From Lutraria lutraria (taxonomy: Eukaryota; Mollusca; Bivalvia; Venerida; Mactridae), in assembly GCA_964023205.1 (NCBI GenBank), contig OZ026835.1, positions 42,319,083-42,383,082 on the forward strand: a DNA stretch of 64,000 bases. Direction: 5' to 3'. The notes under the pieces are model-generated. The model saw only the letters and a program-made list of their open reading frames with translations. It was not told the origin of the DNA and did no database searches. Within the stretch, counting starts at the first letter, position 1. Every line of letters begins with the position of its first letter. The position numbers and the translations under genes were made by a program. This document shows positions 11,528 through 21,445 of this stretch, piece by piece.

Positions 11528-12480
11528 AAGTATATCAGCCAGGTATCTATCAAAGTATATCAGCCAGGTATCTATCAAAGTATATCAGCCAGGTATCTAT
11601 CAAAGTATATCAGCCAGGTATCTATCAAAGTATATCAGCCAGGTATCTATCAAAGTATATCAGCCAGGTATCTATCAAAGTATATCAGCCAGGTATCTAT
11701 CAAAGTATATCAGCCAGGTATCTATCAAAGTATATCAGCCAGGTATCTATCAAAGTATATCAGCCAGGTATCTATCAAAGTATATCAGCCAGGTATCTAT
11801 CAAAGTATATCAGCCAGGTATCTATCAAAGTATATCAGCCAGGTATCTATCAAAGTATATCAGCCAGGTATCTATCAAAGTATATCAGCCAGGTATCTAT
11901 CAAAGTATATCAGCCAGGTATCTATCAAAGTATATCAGCCAGGTATCTATCAAAGTATATCAGCCAGGTATCTATCAAAGTATATCAGCCAGGTATCTAT
12001 CAAAGTATATCAGCCAGGTATCTATCAAAGTATATCAGCCAGGTATCTATCAAAGTATATCAGCCAGGTATCTATCAAAGTATATCAGCCAGGTATCTAT
12101 CAAAGTATATCAGCCAGGTATCTATCAAAGTATATCAGCCAGGTATCTATCAAAGTATATCAGCCAGGTATCTATCAAAGTATATCAGCCAGGTATCTAT
12201 CAAAGTATATCAGCCAGGTATCTATCAAAGTATATCAGCCAGGTATCTATCAAAGTATATCAGCCAGGTATCTATCAAAGTATATCAGCCAGGTATCTAT
12301 CAAAGTATATCAGCCAGGTATCTATCAAAGTATATCACCCAGGTATCTATCAAAGTATATCAGCCAGGTATCTATCAAAGTATATCACCCAGGTATCTAT
12401 CAAAGTATATCACCCAGGTATCTATCAAAGTATATCAGCCAGGTATCTATCAAAGTATATCACCCAGGTATCTATCAAAG
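11528..12480. repeat. 25-bp minisatellite, about 38 copies
   Basis: About 38 copies of a 25-bp unit ('gtatatcagccaggtatcta' plus 'tcaaa'). The first 32 are almost identical. The last six include four with 'caccc' for 'cagcc', so variation is confined to one end. The unit has no stop in any plus-strand frame and 25 is not a multiple of three. As a result all three frames stay open and produce long repetitive ORFs (11376-12572, 11521-12489) that are not evidence of a protein. Confidence 0.97.
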
Positions 12481-12889
12481 AAATTATGATACTAGGACAA
12501 TTATCTGTTGTAAGGTTACGTAGATACATTATTGTTTATACTTTTTTGTGGAAGCGAGTAGGGCAGGTTTGAATTCAACAAACGCTGCTTAAATCGCTTA
12601 ACTGTGAAATAAAATGTTACAGAACATATGATAAAGAAAAATGTAGGTCACCATGCAATATCTAGAGATTTTTTTTCACATTTGTCGTAAAAACTCATAA
12701 AAATCACAGAAACGGAAGTTTATTTTAAGGAAAAATCAGGGAAAAAACTCATGCTTGTAGTCATCCAACCAATCCTCTTTGTGGCGCAGACCCCTAAAGT
12801 TTCTAACAAAAGAATCCGAATTCTCACAAAAAGAAAGGTCATAAAAAGAGAGTTGGATGATCAGTGCTATATTGGCAACATGTTGGACT
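12481..12889. other. intronic sequence, nothing recognised
   Basis: No exon or repeat was recognised. Confidence 0.5.
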
Positions 12890-13035
12890 ATAATGAACCA
12901 AAGGTGGTGGGTTTGAAACTTGACTTTGCCTTCCGCATGCCCAGTTCTCTTGTATCTTCCCTCCCTTCTCTCTGGGGCAGCCCTTAAATGACCATAGCTG
13001 TGATTTTTCAGCCAGCCTACATTAAACGTTTGATA
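12890..13035 (+). mobile_element. SINE body fragment
   Basis: It carries the shared SINE body motifs: 'cagttctcttgtatcttcc', 'ctctctggggcagccctt' and 'gaccatagctgtga'. The tRNA-like head is missing or too diverged to see. Confidence 0.55.
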
Positions 13036-13751
13036 AAACATGACATTGTTTCAAGCCTCATCAAGCTTATCATATATCTTACATAGGCAAATAATATCAA
13101 CAAAATTCAAAAAGCTGTATATATATCCATCAAACATTCTGTCTCCATGGTGATTAAGGTGTCTGTGAATGGATTTTAGACAAATCTGGAAGGGTTAATG
13201 GTGTTACTTCAAATAAAACTGAACTTCGGTTGTTTGAGAGTCAGGCTTAGCAAAGAACTTTGGTTGTCAGACACAAAAATCAAGAGGATTTTAAACTGCC
13301 ATCTCTAAGTGCTGAAAATTGAACCTAACTGTCAAAGCTTAATACAGTAAACCAATAAAGTTGACACATATCAAAGAATTCAAATTTTGCTACTTGTCTG
13401 AAAAAAATCAGGGCAATAAAAAGAAATCTTAGACATATTTCAATGTATTCAGGTCTACATTAAATGCATACTTTTGTGTATGTGAGCAAAAATTACAAAG
13501 GGAAACTTTTGTAATTAATTGTTATCACTAGTATTTAAGTGTTAATGTATTTTTTATTTGTATGTTAAGTAAACAATGTTCAATTTTTTGAAGCAGAAAA
13601 ACTTCGTTCTCTTGATTTTTTTACAAAATGGTCTACAGTGTAATTATTATTTAAAGATAAACACAAGCCAACAAACACAAGCCAACAAACACTAGCCAAC
13701 AAACACAAGCCCTGACATATTGTAACCTTGACCTGAAATAGTACCAAATCC
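13036..13751. other. intronic sequence with a short 15-bp repeat
   Basis: Mostly featureless. At about 13660-13710 a 15-bp unit ('caagccaacaaacac') is repeated about four times. Confidence 0.6.
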
Positions 13752-14757
13752 CTAACATGACACCCTTTGACCTGGCATGACACCCAACCCTTGACATGAC
13801 ACCATTGACCTGGTATGACACCCAACCCTTGACATGACACCATTGACCTGGTATAACACCCAACCCTTGACATGACACCATTGACCTGGTATAACACCCA
13901 ACCCTTGACATGACACCATTGACCTGGTATAACACCCAACCCTTGACATGACACCATTGACCTGGTATAACACCCAACCCTTGACATGACACCATTGACC
14001 TGGTATAACACCCAACCCTTGACATGACACCATTGACCTGGTATAACACCCAACCCTTGACATGACACCATTGACCTGGTATGACACCCAACCCTTGACA
14101 TGACACCATTGACCTGGTATAACACCCAACCCTTGACATGACACCATTGACCTGGTATAACACCCAACCCTTGACATGACACCATTGACCTGGTATAACA
14201 CCCAACCCTTGAAACTGCACCCTTGATCTGGCATGACGCCCAATTCTTGATATAGCATCCTTGATCTGGCATGACGACCCAACCCTTGACATAGCGAGGG
14301 CTCAGTGTAACACTGTTGTAACTTGTTCTTATTTCAATATGAGTTACGACACTGTTGCGTTGAACCCTCGATAGGCACCCTTGATCTGGCATGACACCTG
14401 GCCCTTGATTTGGCACCCTTGATCTGACATGACACCAACCACTTGACATGGCACCCTTGATCTGACATGACACCAAACACTTGATATGGCACCCTTGACC
14501 TGGCATGACACCAAACCCTTGATATGGCACCCTTGATCTGACATGACACCAACCATTTGACATGGCACCCTTTATCTGACATGACACCAAACACTTGACA
14601 TGGCATGCTTGATCTGGCATGACACCAACCACTTGACATGGTACCCTTGATCTGACATGACACCAACCACTTGACATGGCACCCTTGATCTGACATGACA
14701 CCAAACACTTGATATGGCACCCTTGACCTAACATGACACCAAACCCTTAACATGGCT
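13752..14757. repeat. 38-bp minisatellite in two diverged blocks
   Basis: Block 1 (13752-14290) has units built from 'cccttgacatgacaccattg' plus 'acctggtataacacccaa', period 38. Block 2 (14371-14757) has diverged units ('acttgacatggcacccttga' plus 'tctgacatgacaccaac'). A 76-bp palindromic element (14295-14370) sits between them. Overlapping minus-strand open frames (13580-14734, 13651-14292, 13752-14282, 14334-14753) come from the repeat and are rejected as genes. Confidence 0.95.
14295..14370 (+). mobile_element. 76-bp palindromic element, copy 1
   Basis: Arms of about 30 bp (CGAGGGCTCAGTG... and ...TTGAACCCTCG) surround a short centre containing 'ttcttatttcaat'. ATAG lies directly on both sides. 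Removing the element and one ATAG restores a normal minisatellite junction ('gacatag' then 'gcacccttgatc'), which proves insertion into the array. There is no coding capacity. Confidence 0.9.
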
Positions 14758-15176
14758 CAGAAGCTCTGACATCAGTTAGAAATATAAGTTGTCTACATTG
14801 GACAGAACAACATACTTTAATGATTCATATTTTGTTGTTAATAGAATTCCATCACAAATGAAACAACAATTTGCAGCACTTGGTGTTCATTCAGTGTGTC
14901 AATTTTACGATGCGATCATATGCTAATAATACATCATTTGTTTGCTTATGTAAGTATTATGCACAATTTATATAAAATTTCTACAGTAAATCTATCCCAG
15001 CACAGCCTGAGAAGAGACAGTAATGAATATTCCTACCATTTGTATGCATCATAGAGGTGCATAATTTACATGCGGGGGAAATGGCCCATTTTTCTTAGAA
15101 CAGATATGCAACAAAAAGGAGCAAAATCAAATTGGAATCCTTGTTTACAGTATTCCATGTTCAGATACTAAAATAT
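14758..15176. other. intronic sequence, nothing recognised
   Basis: AT-rich. No exon or repeat was seen. Confidence 0.5.
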
Positions 15177-15398
15177 GATAAATTACTAACAGTCATAGCT
15201 GAGCATGTAAGAAAACATCACATAGTCATTAATCTACAACCTTGTTCTATGATAAAATACTAACAGTCATAGCTGATCATGTAAGAAAACATCACATAGT
15301 CATTAATCTACAACCTTGTTCTATGATAAATTACTAACAGTCATAGCTGAGCATGTAAGAAAACATCACATAGTCATTAATCTACAACCTTGTTCTAT
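15177..15398. repeat. 74-bp tandem repeat, three copies
   Basis: Units start at 15177, 15251 and 15325 ('gata(a)aattactaacagtc') and are nearly identical over 74 bp. Confidence 0.95.
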
Positions 15399-15449
15399 AG
15401 AAAATTACAAACCAGACTGCCAAATTAGGCTGCCAGATTTAGATGACTA

Positions 15450-15631
15450 CAGTAAAACCTTGATTATCCGAAATCGACCGGACTAGAATATTATTTCGGA
15501 TAACCCATGGTTTCTGGTAATCAAGTTTATTTTACATTGAAATAAATGAGGCGGAAATCGGGACCGAAAATTCATTTTGGATAACACCAGGTTTTCGGAT
15601 AATCGGAGTTTGGATAATCGAGGTTTTACTG
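15450..15631. mobile_element. 182-bp MITE with CAGTAAAACCT termini (pogo/Tc1-like)
   Basis: Inverted termini CAGTAAAACCTTGATTATCC and its near complement GGATAATCGAGGTTTTACTG are flanked by TA on both sides, the target of Tc1/mariner/pogo elements. Inner sequence repeats 'ttcggataa' words. It is non-autonomous. A fragment of the same terminus is seen at 42416-42440. Confidence 0.85.
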
Positions 15632-15877
15632 TATATCATTAAGTTTGCATTTTACAAGAATTGTTATATGGCAATTTCCTTAAAGCCTCTGTGTTTTTAA
15701 CATTGATTGTAAATCAAGTAATGTTTAGGCCACACTTCCATTAAAAGTTCTATCAGGCAGCTGGGAGCTCTTCCCCTTCAAACAGTGTGGGGAATCCACG
15801 TGACCTAGTGACATCACAATGTTATCGTTACAAGCGCATTTTCTGTCACTTAAACTAGGAAAACATCACGTAAGTGC

Positions 15878-17286
15878 ATTATTTTTCGTTTTCTTCTAAA
15901 GCCACGTAACTGTTGCAACTCCTTAAATAAAGGGCTACCTCCGGTTCAGATTTTTGTCACTGTAGGTCCTCTACTTTTTTGCTTTTCTTATCAAAACCGT
16001 TTGACAGTGTTATGAAAATGAACGTTATTTTTACAAGAAAATTTTAGAAAACGGTTTGGACAAGAAAAGTAAACAAGAGGGCCATGATGGCCCTATAAAT
16101 GCTCACCAGGAGAAAAGGTCATTTGGAGATTAACATTGTTGAAGTTTTCTATACGAGTCCAAGTAAGATCAAGTGACCCATCTGGGCCGTTTTTTATCCC
16201 GTGGCCATTATATGAACAGATTTAAAAGAGGTCCATTAGACAAAGCTAGATACCAAATATCTTAGCTCTAGGCCTTGTGATTTCGGAGAAGAATTTTTTT
16301 TAAATTTTCCTATATAAAATAGAATAAACCCAAGGGCAGAGCCAATTTTGACCCCGGGGCCATAATTTGAACAAACATGGTAGAGGTCCACTAGACAATG
16401 CCACATACAAAATATCTAAGCTCTAGGCCTTGCGGTCTTAAAGAAGATTTTTTTAATTTTCCTATATTAGTCTATATAAATCAAGTGACCCCCGGGTCGG
16501 GGCCAATTTTGACCCTAGGGCAATAATTTGAACAAACTTGGTAGAGGTCCACTAGACAATGCTGTATGCCAAATATCTTAGCTCTAGGCCTTGTGGTTTC
16601 GGAGAAGAAGATTTTTTTAATTTTCCTATATAAGTCTATATAAATCAAGTGACCCCCAGGGAGGAGCCAATTTTGACCCTAGGGCAATAATTTGAACAAA
16701 CTTGGTAGAGGTCCACTAGACAATGATATATGCCAAATATCTTAGCTCTAGGCCTTGTGGTTTCAGAGAAGAAGATTTTTTTAATTTCTTATATAAGTCT
16801 AAGTAAAATCAAGTTACCCCGGGGCGGAGCCAGTTTTGACCCCAGGGGAATAATTTGAACAAACTTTGTAGAGTTCCATTAGACAATGCTACATACCAAA
16901 TATCTCAGCTCAAGGCCCTGTGGTTTCGGACAATAATTTTTTATAAGTTTTTTCTATTTGTTGCCATAGCAACCAGTTTTTAATGAAATTTAATTTTTTG
17001 AACAACTTTGAAAGGGGACCACCCAAGGATCATTCCAGCAAAGTTTGGTTGCAATTGGCATAGCGGTGTAGGAGGAGATGTTGTTTTAAGTAAACATGGA
17101 TGCCACTTCACGACGAACGACGCACGATGGATGCAGGGCGATCACAAAAGCTCACCTTGAGCACATTCGTGCTCTGGTGAGCTAAAAAGTAGAGGGCCTT
17201 CAGGGACAAAATTCTGAACCAGAGGTAGCCCTTTATGTAAGGAGTTGCAACAGTTATGTGGCTTTAGAAGAAAATGAAAAATAATT
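15878..17286. mobile_element. fold-back element with ~100-bp arms, split by another insertion
   Basis: 15878-15977 and 17187-17286 are inverted copies of each other (outer part 'attatttttc', inner part 'cctctactttttt'). A second inner pair ('cttttcttatcaaaaccg' at 15979 and 'cggtttggacaagaaaag' at 16052) continues the same symmetry. The uninterrupted element would be about 300 bp. A 1.1-kb 'caagagggcc' element (16073-17188) is inserted in its right arm. Confidence 0.85.
16073..17188 (+). mobile_element. 'caagagggcc' element, 1.1-kb copy nested in a fold-back element
   Basis: It has the same ends and body as 6481-8716, but only about five internal units of about 160 bp. The left arm of the host fold-back shows what the uninterrupted right arm looked like ('agaaaag' joined through an A-rich stretch to 'agtagaggg'). 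The insert therefore runs from 'acaagaggg' to 'ggtgagct' plus A residues, into an A-rich target. There is no open frame of note. Confidence 0.85.
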
Positions 17287-17669
17287 ATTTGACCCGTCAA
17301 TGTCACCAAAATGAAATTGATCCTAAATTCCAGGTAGTGTATGGTTACACTATGAGAACATGACATGTGATGGTCAACCATCAAATACCATGGTGACCAC
17401 GGTCATAATTTCACCTGAGTAAATGGGGCCAGAATATAGTGGACACTATAGAAAGGCTGTATTATGACAATTTTGAATCCCATTTAGGACATTATAAGTC
17501 ACAATATACTACTCACAATTTGATAAGGTGTTTGGATTGCCTGTACATACAAAAATGTCTGATATATAAATATGCTGCATTATGAACATCATTTGTGTCA
17601 ATTTTTGTTTGTTTGTTCACTTGAGTTTTATGCCCCTTTTCAACAGTCAGAGTCATATAAGCTGGACAG
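17287..17669. other. intronic sequence, nothing recognised
   Basis: No exon or known repeat was recognised. Confidence 0.5.
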
Positions 17670-17960
17670 TTCACCTGATCATCATTCCTGGGAAGAACCA
17701 GTCAGTGATTTTTCACCCTCTATAACAGAGGCCCATTATAGGCCTCTTCCCAATTGAAAATTTCTTTAAAATCATGCGGTTTTCCCAAAACTCCAAACTT
17801 ACACCAGATATTTTATTTCCAAAATCAGCAATTTTAGCGATAATTCTTCCCAAAATCAACAGGCTAAAGCCTCTTCCCAATGAAGAGAGAAAAAACACTG
17901 TCAGTACTAGACTCCCATCCTCCGCACACAACTGCTTACTTTCTTACATAAAGAGACATG
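17670..17960. repeat. dispersed repeat with 'cttcccaat' words
   Basis: It contains 'gcctcttcccaa' twice and further 'ttcccaaaa' words. The segment at 27740-27990 carries the same features in inverse orientation ('ttgggaaggggcctaagcc', 'ggcctctgttatagaagg'). A diverged relative lies at about 57160-57415. The short open frames on both strands here (17713-17931, 17774-17968) share this repeat character. Confidence 0.45.
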
Positions 17961-17964
17961 GTCA

Positions 17965-18050
17965 GTAGCAGCGCTCAAACCCACGACCCTCTCTCCATCA
18001 GTGAGAGGTTACAAGTCAGTCACTTTGACTACTTAACCACAGAGTCAGGT
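17965..18050 (-). mobile_element. tRNA-like SINE head
   Basis: On the minus strand a box A-like TGGTTAAGTAG is followed about 50 bases on by box B-like GTGGGTTTGAGCG. This is the usual layout of a tRNA-derived SINE promoter. The body is not recognised. Confidence 0.5.
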
Positions 18051-18182
18051 TTTCAATTTTTGCACTGTATTATGATGCTTGAATGACCATATTTTAATCA
18101 AACCTAATGAACATGAGTATTAAAACAATTATAAAGCAATCACTACATGCAATACTGCAAGTGATCATAATAAAATTATGCG

Positions 18183-18245
18183 TACAGTCAAAACTGTGAA
18201 CAAAGACCACATTTGGCAAGCCTTTATTGACAGGTGGCTTTATTT
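18183..18245 (-). mobile_element. fragment of the CAGTCAAACCTGTG MITE
   Basis: The segment starting TACAGTCAAAACTGTGAACA and continuing through 'aaagaccacattt' to 'ttgacaggtggc' is the inverse of the right end of the MITE at 57610-57949. Only one end is present. Confidence 0.6.
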
Positions 18246-18339
18246 GAAGGTAATTTCCTTCTAAAACAATATGATGGTTTTGAAAAGAATGGCCTTCATT
18301 TAGTGGTGCCCCCCCCCCCCCCCCATCATACTTGGTGTA

Positions 18340-18475
18340 AAGCACCAATACATGCTTCAACCATTTCCTGTGATTTTCTAAACACACGCAGAGGCACAGA
18401 TTCGACCCCAAAATCTTATTTTATTATGTTAGTAGTCCAGCACTTCACCACAACACCATGGCATCGATCTACTCC
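18340..18475 (-). mobile_element. truncated tRNA-headed SINE
   Basis: On the minus strand, box A (TGGTGAAGTGC) and box B (GGGGTCGAATCTG) are followed by the shared SINE segments 'atcacaggaaatgg' and 'gtgctttacacc'. It ends at a 14-base C run (about 18310-18323), where the copy is cut. Confidence 0.6.
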
Positions 18476-18874
18476 CTGTTTTGATCAGAAGAAAATCTTC
18501 AGCTTTGAATTAGACAATTTGTAATTAAGATTATAATGGAATTTATAATGTACGCAAAGGATCCAAATTAAGCATAGATTATTATACCATATTTATTTAT
18601 CACACACTGATTATACAGTACTCTTAAATCATTACAGCACCTACCATTGTTTCTATACAATCTTCGACAATCAATATTTTTTGCCAATTAAGATTTTCGG
18701 TAATTTCAGATGTAAGGAATGCAATATACAGCAGGCTTGTCCAAGATAACTAAACTACATCACAGAATATTCAAACTATTAAACAGAGCAATCAGTTTCG
18801 CAAAACTAGACTCTCTTAAACACTCTTCTGACTTCTAAACAGTATGCAAAACTATAGGCACTGTTCAAGTACAA
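18476..18874. other. AT-rich intronic sequence
   Basis: Nothing was recognised. Confidence 0.5.
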
Positions 18875-18985
18875 CCCCTACCTAATAGTTATTCATACTT
18901 CAAAAACTATTTATGAACTATTTCTTAAGTATGCAAGAACCATTCAAGCAAAAATTCATATTTTCATGAATTCTATTAGAAGGGG
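18875..18985 (+). mobile_element. CCCCTTC MITE, copy 1
   Basis: This is a 111-bp element with short inverted ends (CCCCTACCTAATAG / CTATTAGAAGGGG) and a core of 'aactat.catgaa', 'gtatgcaagaac', 'gttcaag' and 'ttttcatgaattc'. It is one of nine copies in the window. Confidence 0.75.
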
Positions 18986-19007
18986 CAGAGTGCACTGCCT
19001 AACCCTG

Positions 19008-19121
19008 ATCCCTAGTCAAATAGTTATGCATAGTTCATGAAATAATCATGAACTATTCCTAAAGTATGCAAGAACAGTTCAAGAAAAAATAATATATTTT
19101 CATGAATTCTATTAAAAGGGG
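19008..19121 (+). mobile_element. CCCCTTC MITE, copy 2
   Basis: It has the same structure as the copy 23 bp upstream and the same orientation. Ends are CCCTAGTCAAATAG and CTATTAAAAGGGG. Confidence 0.75.
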
Positions 19122-19395
19122 CAGTGTATGATTATGCATCAATATTTGAGGCATTTTTTATTATATCTTATTCCCAGGCAGATTATGGATTTCTAGTGCC
19201 ATTTTGAGTCAGTAGTAAGTCATTTAAGCGTGATTTATTGATGTCAAGCTACACGAAATTCATTGAATTATCATTTGCTCAAAGAAATTTCATCAACAGT
19301 GATTGCATTTTTGACAACTGATCTAAAAGTGAAATGTATCATGCTTCGTTGTATTAAGTTCTCTCAAACATCAGAATCAGATGTAACTAACATCT

Positions 19396-19471
19396 CGAGG
19401 TCTCAACCCAACACTGTCATAACTTGTTCTTATTTCAATATGAGTTACAGCGCTGTTGCATTGAGCCCTCG
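19396..19471 (+). mobile_element. 76-bp palindromic element, copy 2
   Basis: It is exactly 76 bp from CGAGGTCTCAAC to GAGCCCTCG with the 'ttcttatttcaat' centre. The flanks do not show a matching 4-bp duplication (ATCT / AAAA), so this copy is older or its flank has changed. Confidence 0.85.
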
Positions 19472-19734
19472 AAAATTTCCAGTAATAATAAACATTTATC
19501 CAATGGAGTATGATTGTATTTCTTAAGAATGCATAGAAGATTTTTTTCCTGGTTTCAGGATTCTGAATATTTCCATAAATGTTTCCATGGCAACCACCCT
19601 ATTATGGAGGTATCGGCTACATTTTGTTCATGATAGAGGAAATCTAACACAATAATACAAAACTGTGTTCAATCAACTAAAAGCTTCAAAAAGATTTATC
19701 TTAACTGATGACTATAGACAAGCTTAATAGAGTT

Positions 19735-20295
19735 GTCCACTTCAATAAACCATTGTATTATTGTACAGTCCACTTCAATAAACCATTGTATTATTGTACA
19801 GTCCACTTCAATAAACCATCGTATTATTGTACAGTCCACTTCAATAAACCATCGTATTATTGTACAGTCCACTTCAATAAACCATCGTATTATTGTACAG
19901 TCCACTTCAATAAACCATAGTATTATTGTACAGTCCACTTCAATAAACCATTGTATTATTGTACAGTCCACTTCAATAAACCATTGTATTATTGTACAGT
20001 CCACTTCAATAAACCATCGTATTATTGTACAGTCCACTTCAATAAACCATCGTATTATTGTACAGTCCACGTCAATAAACCATCGTATTATTGTACAGTC
20101 CACTTCAATAAACCATCGTATTATTGTACAGTCCACTTCAATAAACCATAGTATTATTGTACAGTCCACTTCAATAAACCATTGTATTATTGTACAGTCC
20201 ACTTCAATAAACCATTGTATTATTGTACAGTCCACTTCAATAAACCATCGTATTATTGTACAGTCCACTTCAATAAACCATTGTATTATTGTACA
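19735..20295. repeat. 33-bp minisatellite, 17 copies
   Basis: Seventeen copies of a 33-bp unit ('gtccacttcaataaacca' plus '(t/c)(c/t/a)gtattattgtaca'). Variation is mostly at one base of the 'cat(t/c/a)g' position. Because 33 is a multiple of three and the unit lacks stops in several frames, long open frames arise on both strands (19733-20383 plus, 19696-20340 minus). None is taken as a gene. Confidence 0.97.
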
Positions 20296-20412
20296 AAGTA
20301 AAGATAAATATTGTCTGTTACATAAAGAACTTTCTTTCATAACGAGCTCAATTATGTTTAACTGCTCAGAAACCTCAATCTGATTAATATTTAGTTAGTT
20401 AATCACAAATTT

Positions 20413-20488
20413 CGAGGGTTCAACGCAACAGTGTCGTAACTCATACTGAAATAAGAACAAGTTACGACAGTGTTGCGCTGAGACCTCG
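20413..20488 (-). mobile_element. 76-bp palindromic element, copy 3
   Basis: It is exactly 76 bp (CGAGGGTTCAACG to GAGACCTCG), flanked on both sides by ATTT. Its asymmetric centre is opposite in orientation to copy 2, so copies 2 and 3 face each other across the 33-bp array. Confidence 0.9.
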
Positions 20489-20626
20489 ATTTGTTTTAAA
20501 ACGTAATTATTGAGAAACAATAAGATAATACAAACTAATAGTAAAAACACTCCATTATTATTCCTACGATTACATAACACACAGACATGTGTACACATAT
20601 CATTCTGTATTTGAATTTGGTAATTG

Positions 20627-20999
20627 GGCTTAAATTAAAATTAAGTTTGTTTGCCCTTTACTGACCGACCCGAAAGAATCATGCCGACTCAAAAAATGTC
20701 ATTGTAAAATCTTGGAGAACGTTATTTATACTTAGGAAAGTATACATGTACTCAGTGCTTCCAATGAACATTTAAAGTAAAAACAAAGGAAAACAATCAG
20801 GGGTGTTAAGGCACTGAGTACATGTTTATGGCTTATTAAAGCACACAATAAATTGATGTATGGTAGCAGAATACATAAAATGACTACAGAATGCTTCTAT
20901 ATAGAAGTGTAATAAAATAAAATATTTTTCCTACCTACCGACCCTCTTCTAAAATTCAGGGTCGGTAAAGGGTAAACAAACATATTTTTAATTTAGGCC
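20627..20999. mobile_element. MITE with ~45-bp inverted ends (GGCYTAAATTAAAA)
   Basis: The left end (GGCTTAAATTAAAATTAAG, then 'tttgtttgccctttactgac') and the right end (complement GGCCTAAATTAAAAATATG, then 'tttgtttaccctttaccgac') are inverted copies about 45 bp long. The inside is AT-rich and contains a smaller 'gtactcagtgc' / 'gcactgagtac' inverted pair. It is non-coding. Confidence 0.75.
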
Positions 21000-21061
21000 T
21001 TACACTGTAGAATTAAGAGCATGCAGCATTACTCAAGCCATAAATAAGGAGTCAAAATTAA

Positions 21062-21312
21062 ACAAGAAGTGGTTGTGAAACACAGATGCCCCCTAAAGGC
21101 CAACTGGGTAGTATGACCTTGACGTTTGACCTACTAATCTCAAACTCAAATAGAGGTCATCTACATGTTATGACTAAAATCCAAACCAAATCTGAGAAGG
21201 TTCAGTCAAATAGCTGTCTAGTTATTGCCGGGACAAAAATTGGTTACCTTTGGACCAATGGACAGACAGACTGACATGTGCAAAGTAATATACTCTCTTT
21301 TCGAAGAAAAGG
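21062..21312 (+). repeat. dispersed repeat 'caagaagtggttgtgaaac'
   Basis: It begins 'acaagaagtggttgtgaaac' and 'gatgccccct', contains 'tgaccttgacgtttgacc', and ends near 'gacagacagactgacatg'. A truncated relative is at 43334-43440. The 62-codon frame inside it (21086-21274) is a repeat ORF. Confidence 0.5.
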
Positions 21313-21445
21313 GGCAAAATCATTACTATATTTTTTATATAACCTTCCAAATTTGGAAAGTTGTCAATATACATTAACTGGTATTCATGTATCTTGACCT
21401 ATATTAATGATGAAACTCAGATTTCCCGAATAAGAACTTCACAAA

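Noticed and set aside
11376..12572. 398-codon and 322-codon open frames
   Set aside because: They consist of the 25-bp minisatellite read in different frames. The unit has no stop codon in any plus frame, so open length carries no coding signal.
13580..14753. Five overlapping minus-strand frames up to 384 codons (VMPDQGCH / VNGVMSRVG units)
   Set aside because: They are produced by the 38-bp minisatellite, overlap each other in different frames and run through an inserted palindromic element.
18310..18323. Homopolymer C run and the T/G run at 35588-35605 as biological features
   Set aside because: Long homopolymers are prone to sequencing and assembly error. They are noted only as boundaries of neighbouring elements.
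19696..20383. Long open frames on both strands (214 and 216 codons)
   Set aside because: The 33-bp unit lacks stops on both strands. Simultaneous opposite-strand frames indicate a repeat artefact.
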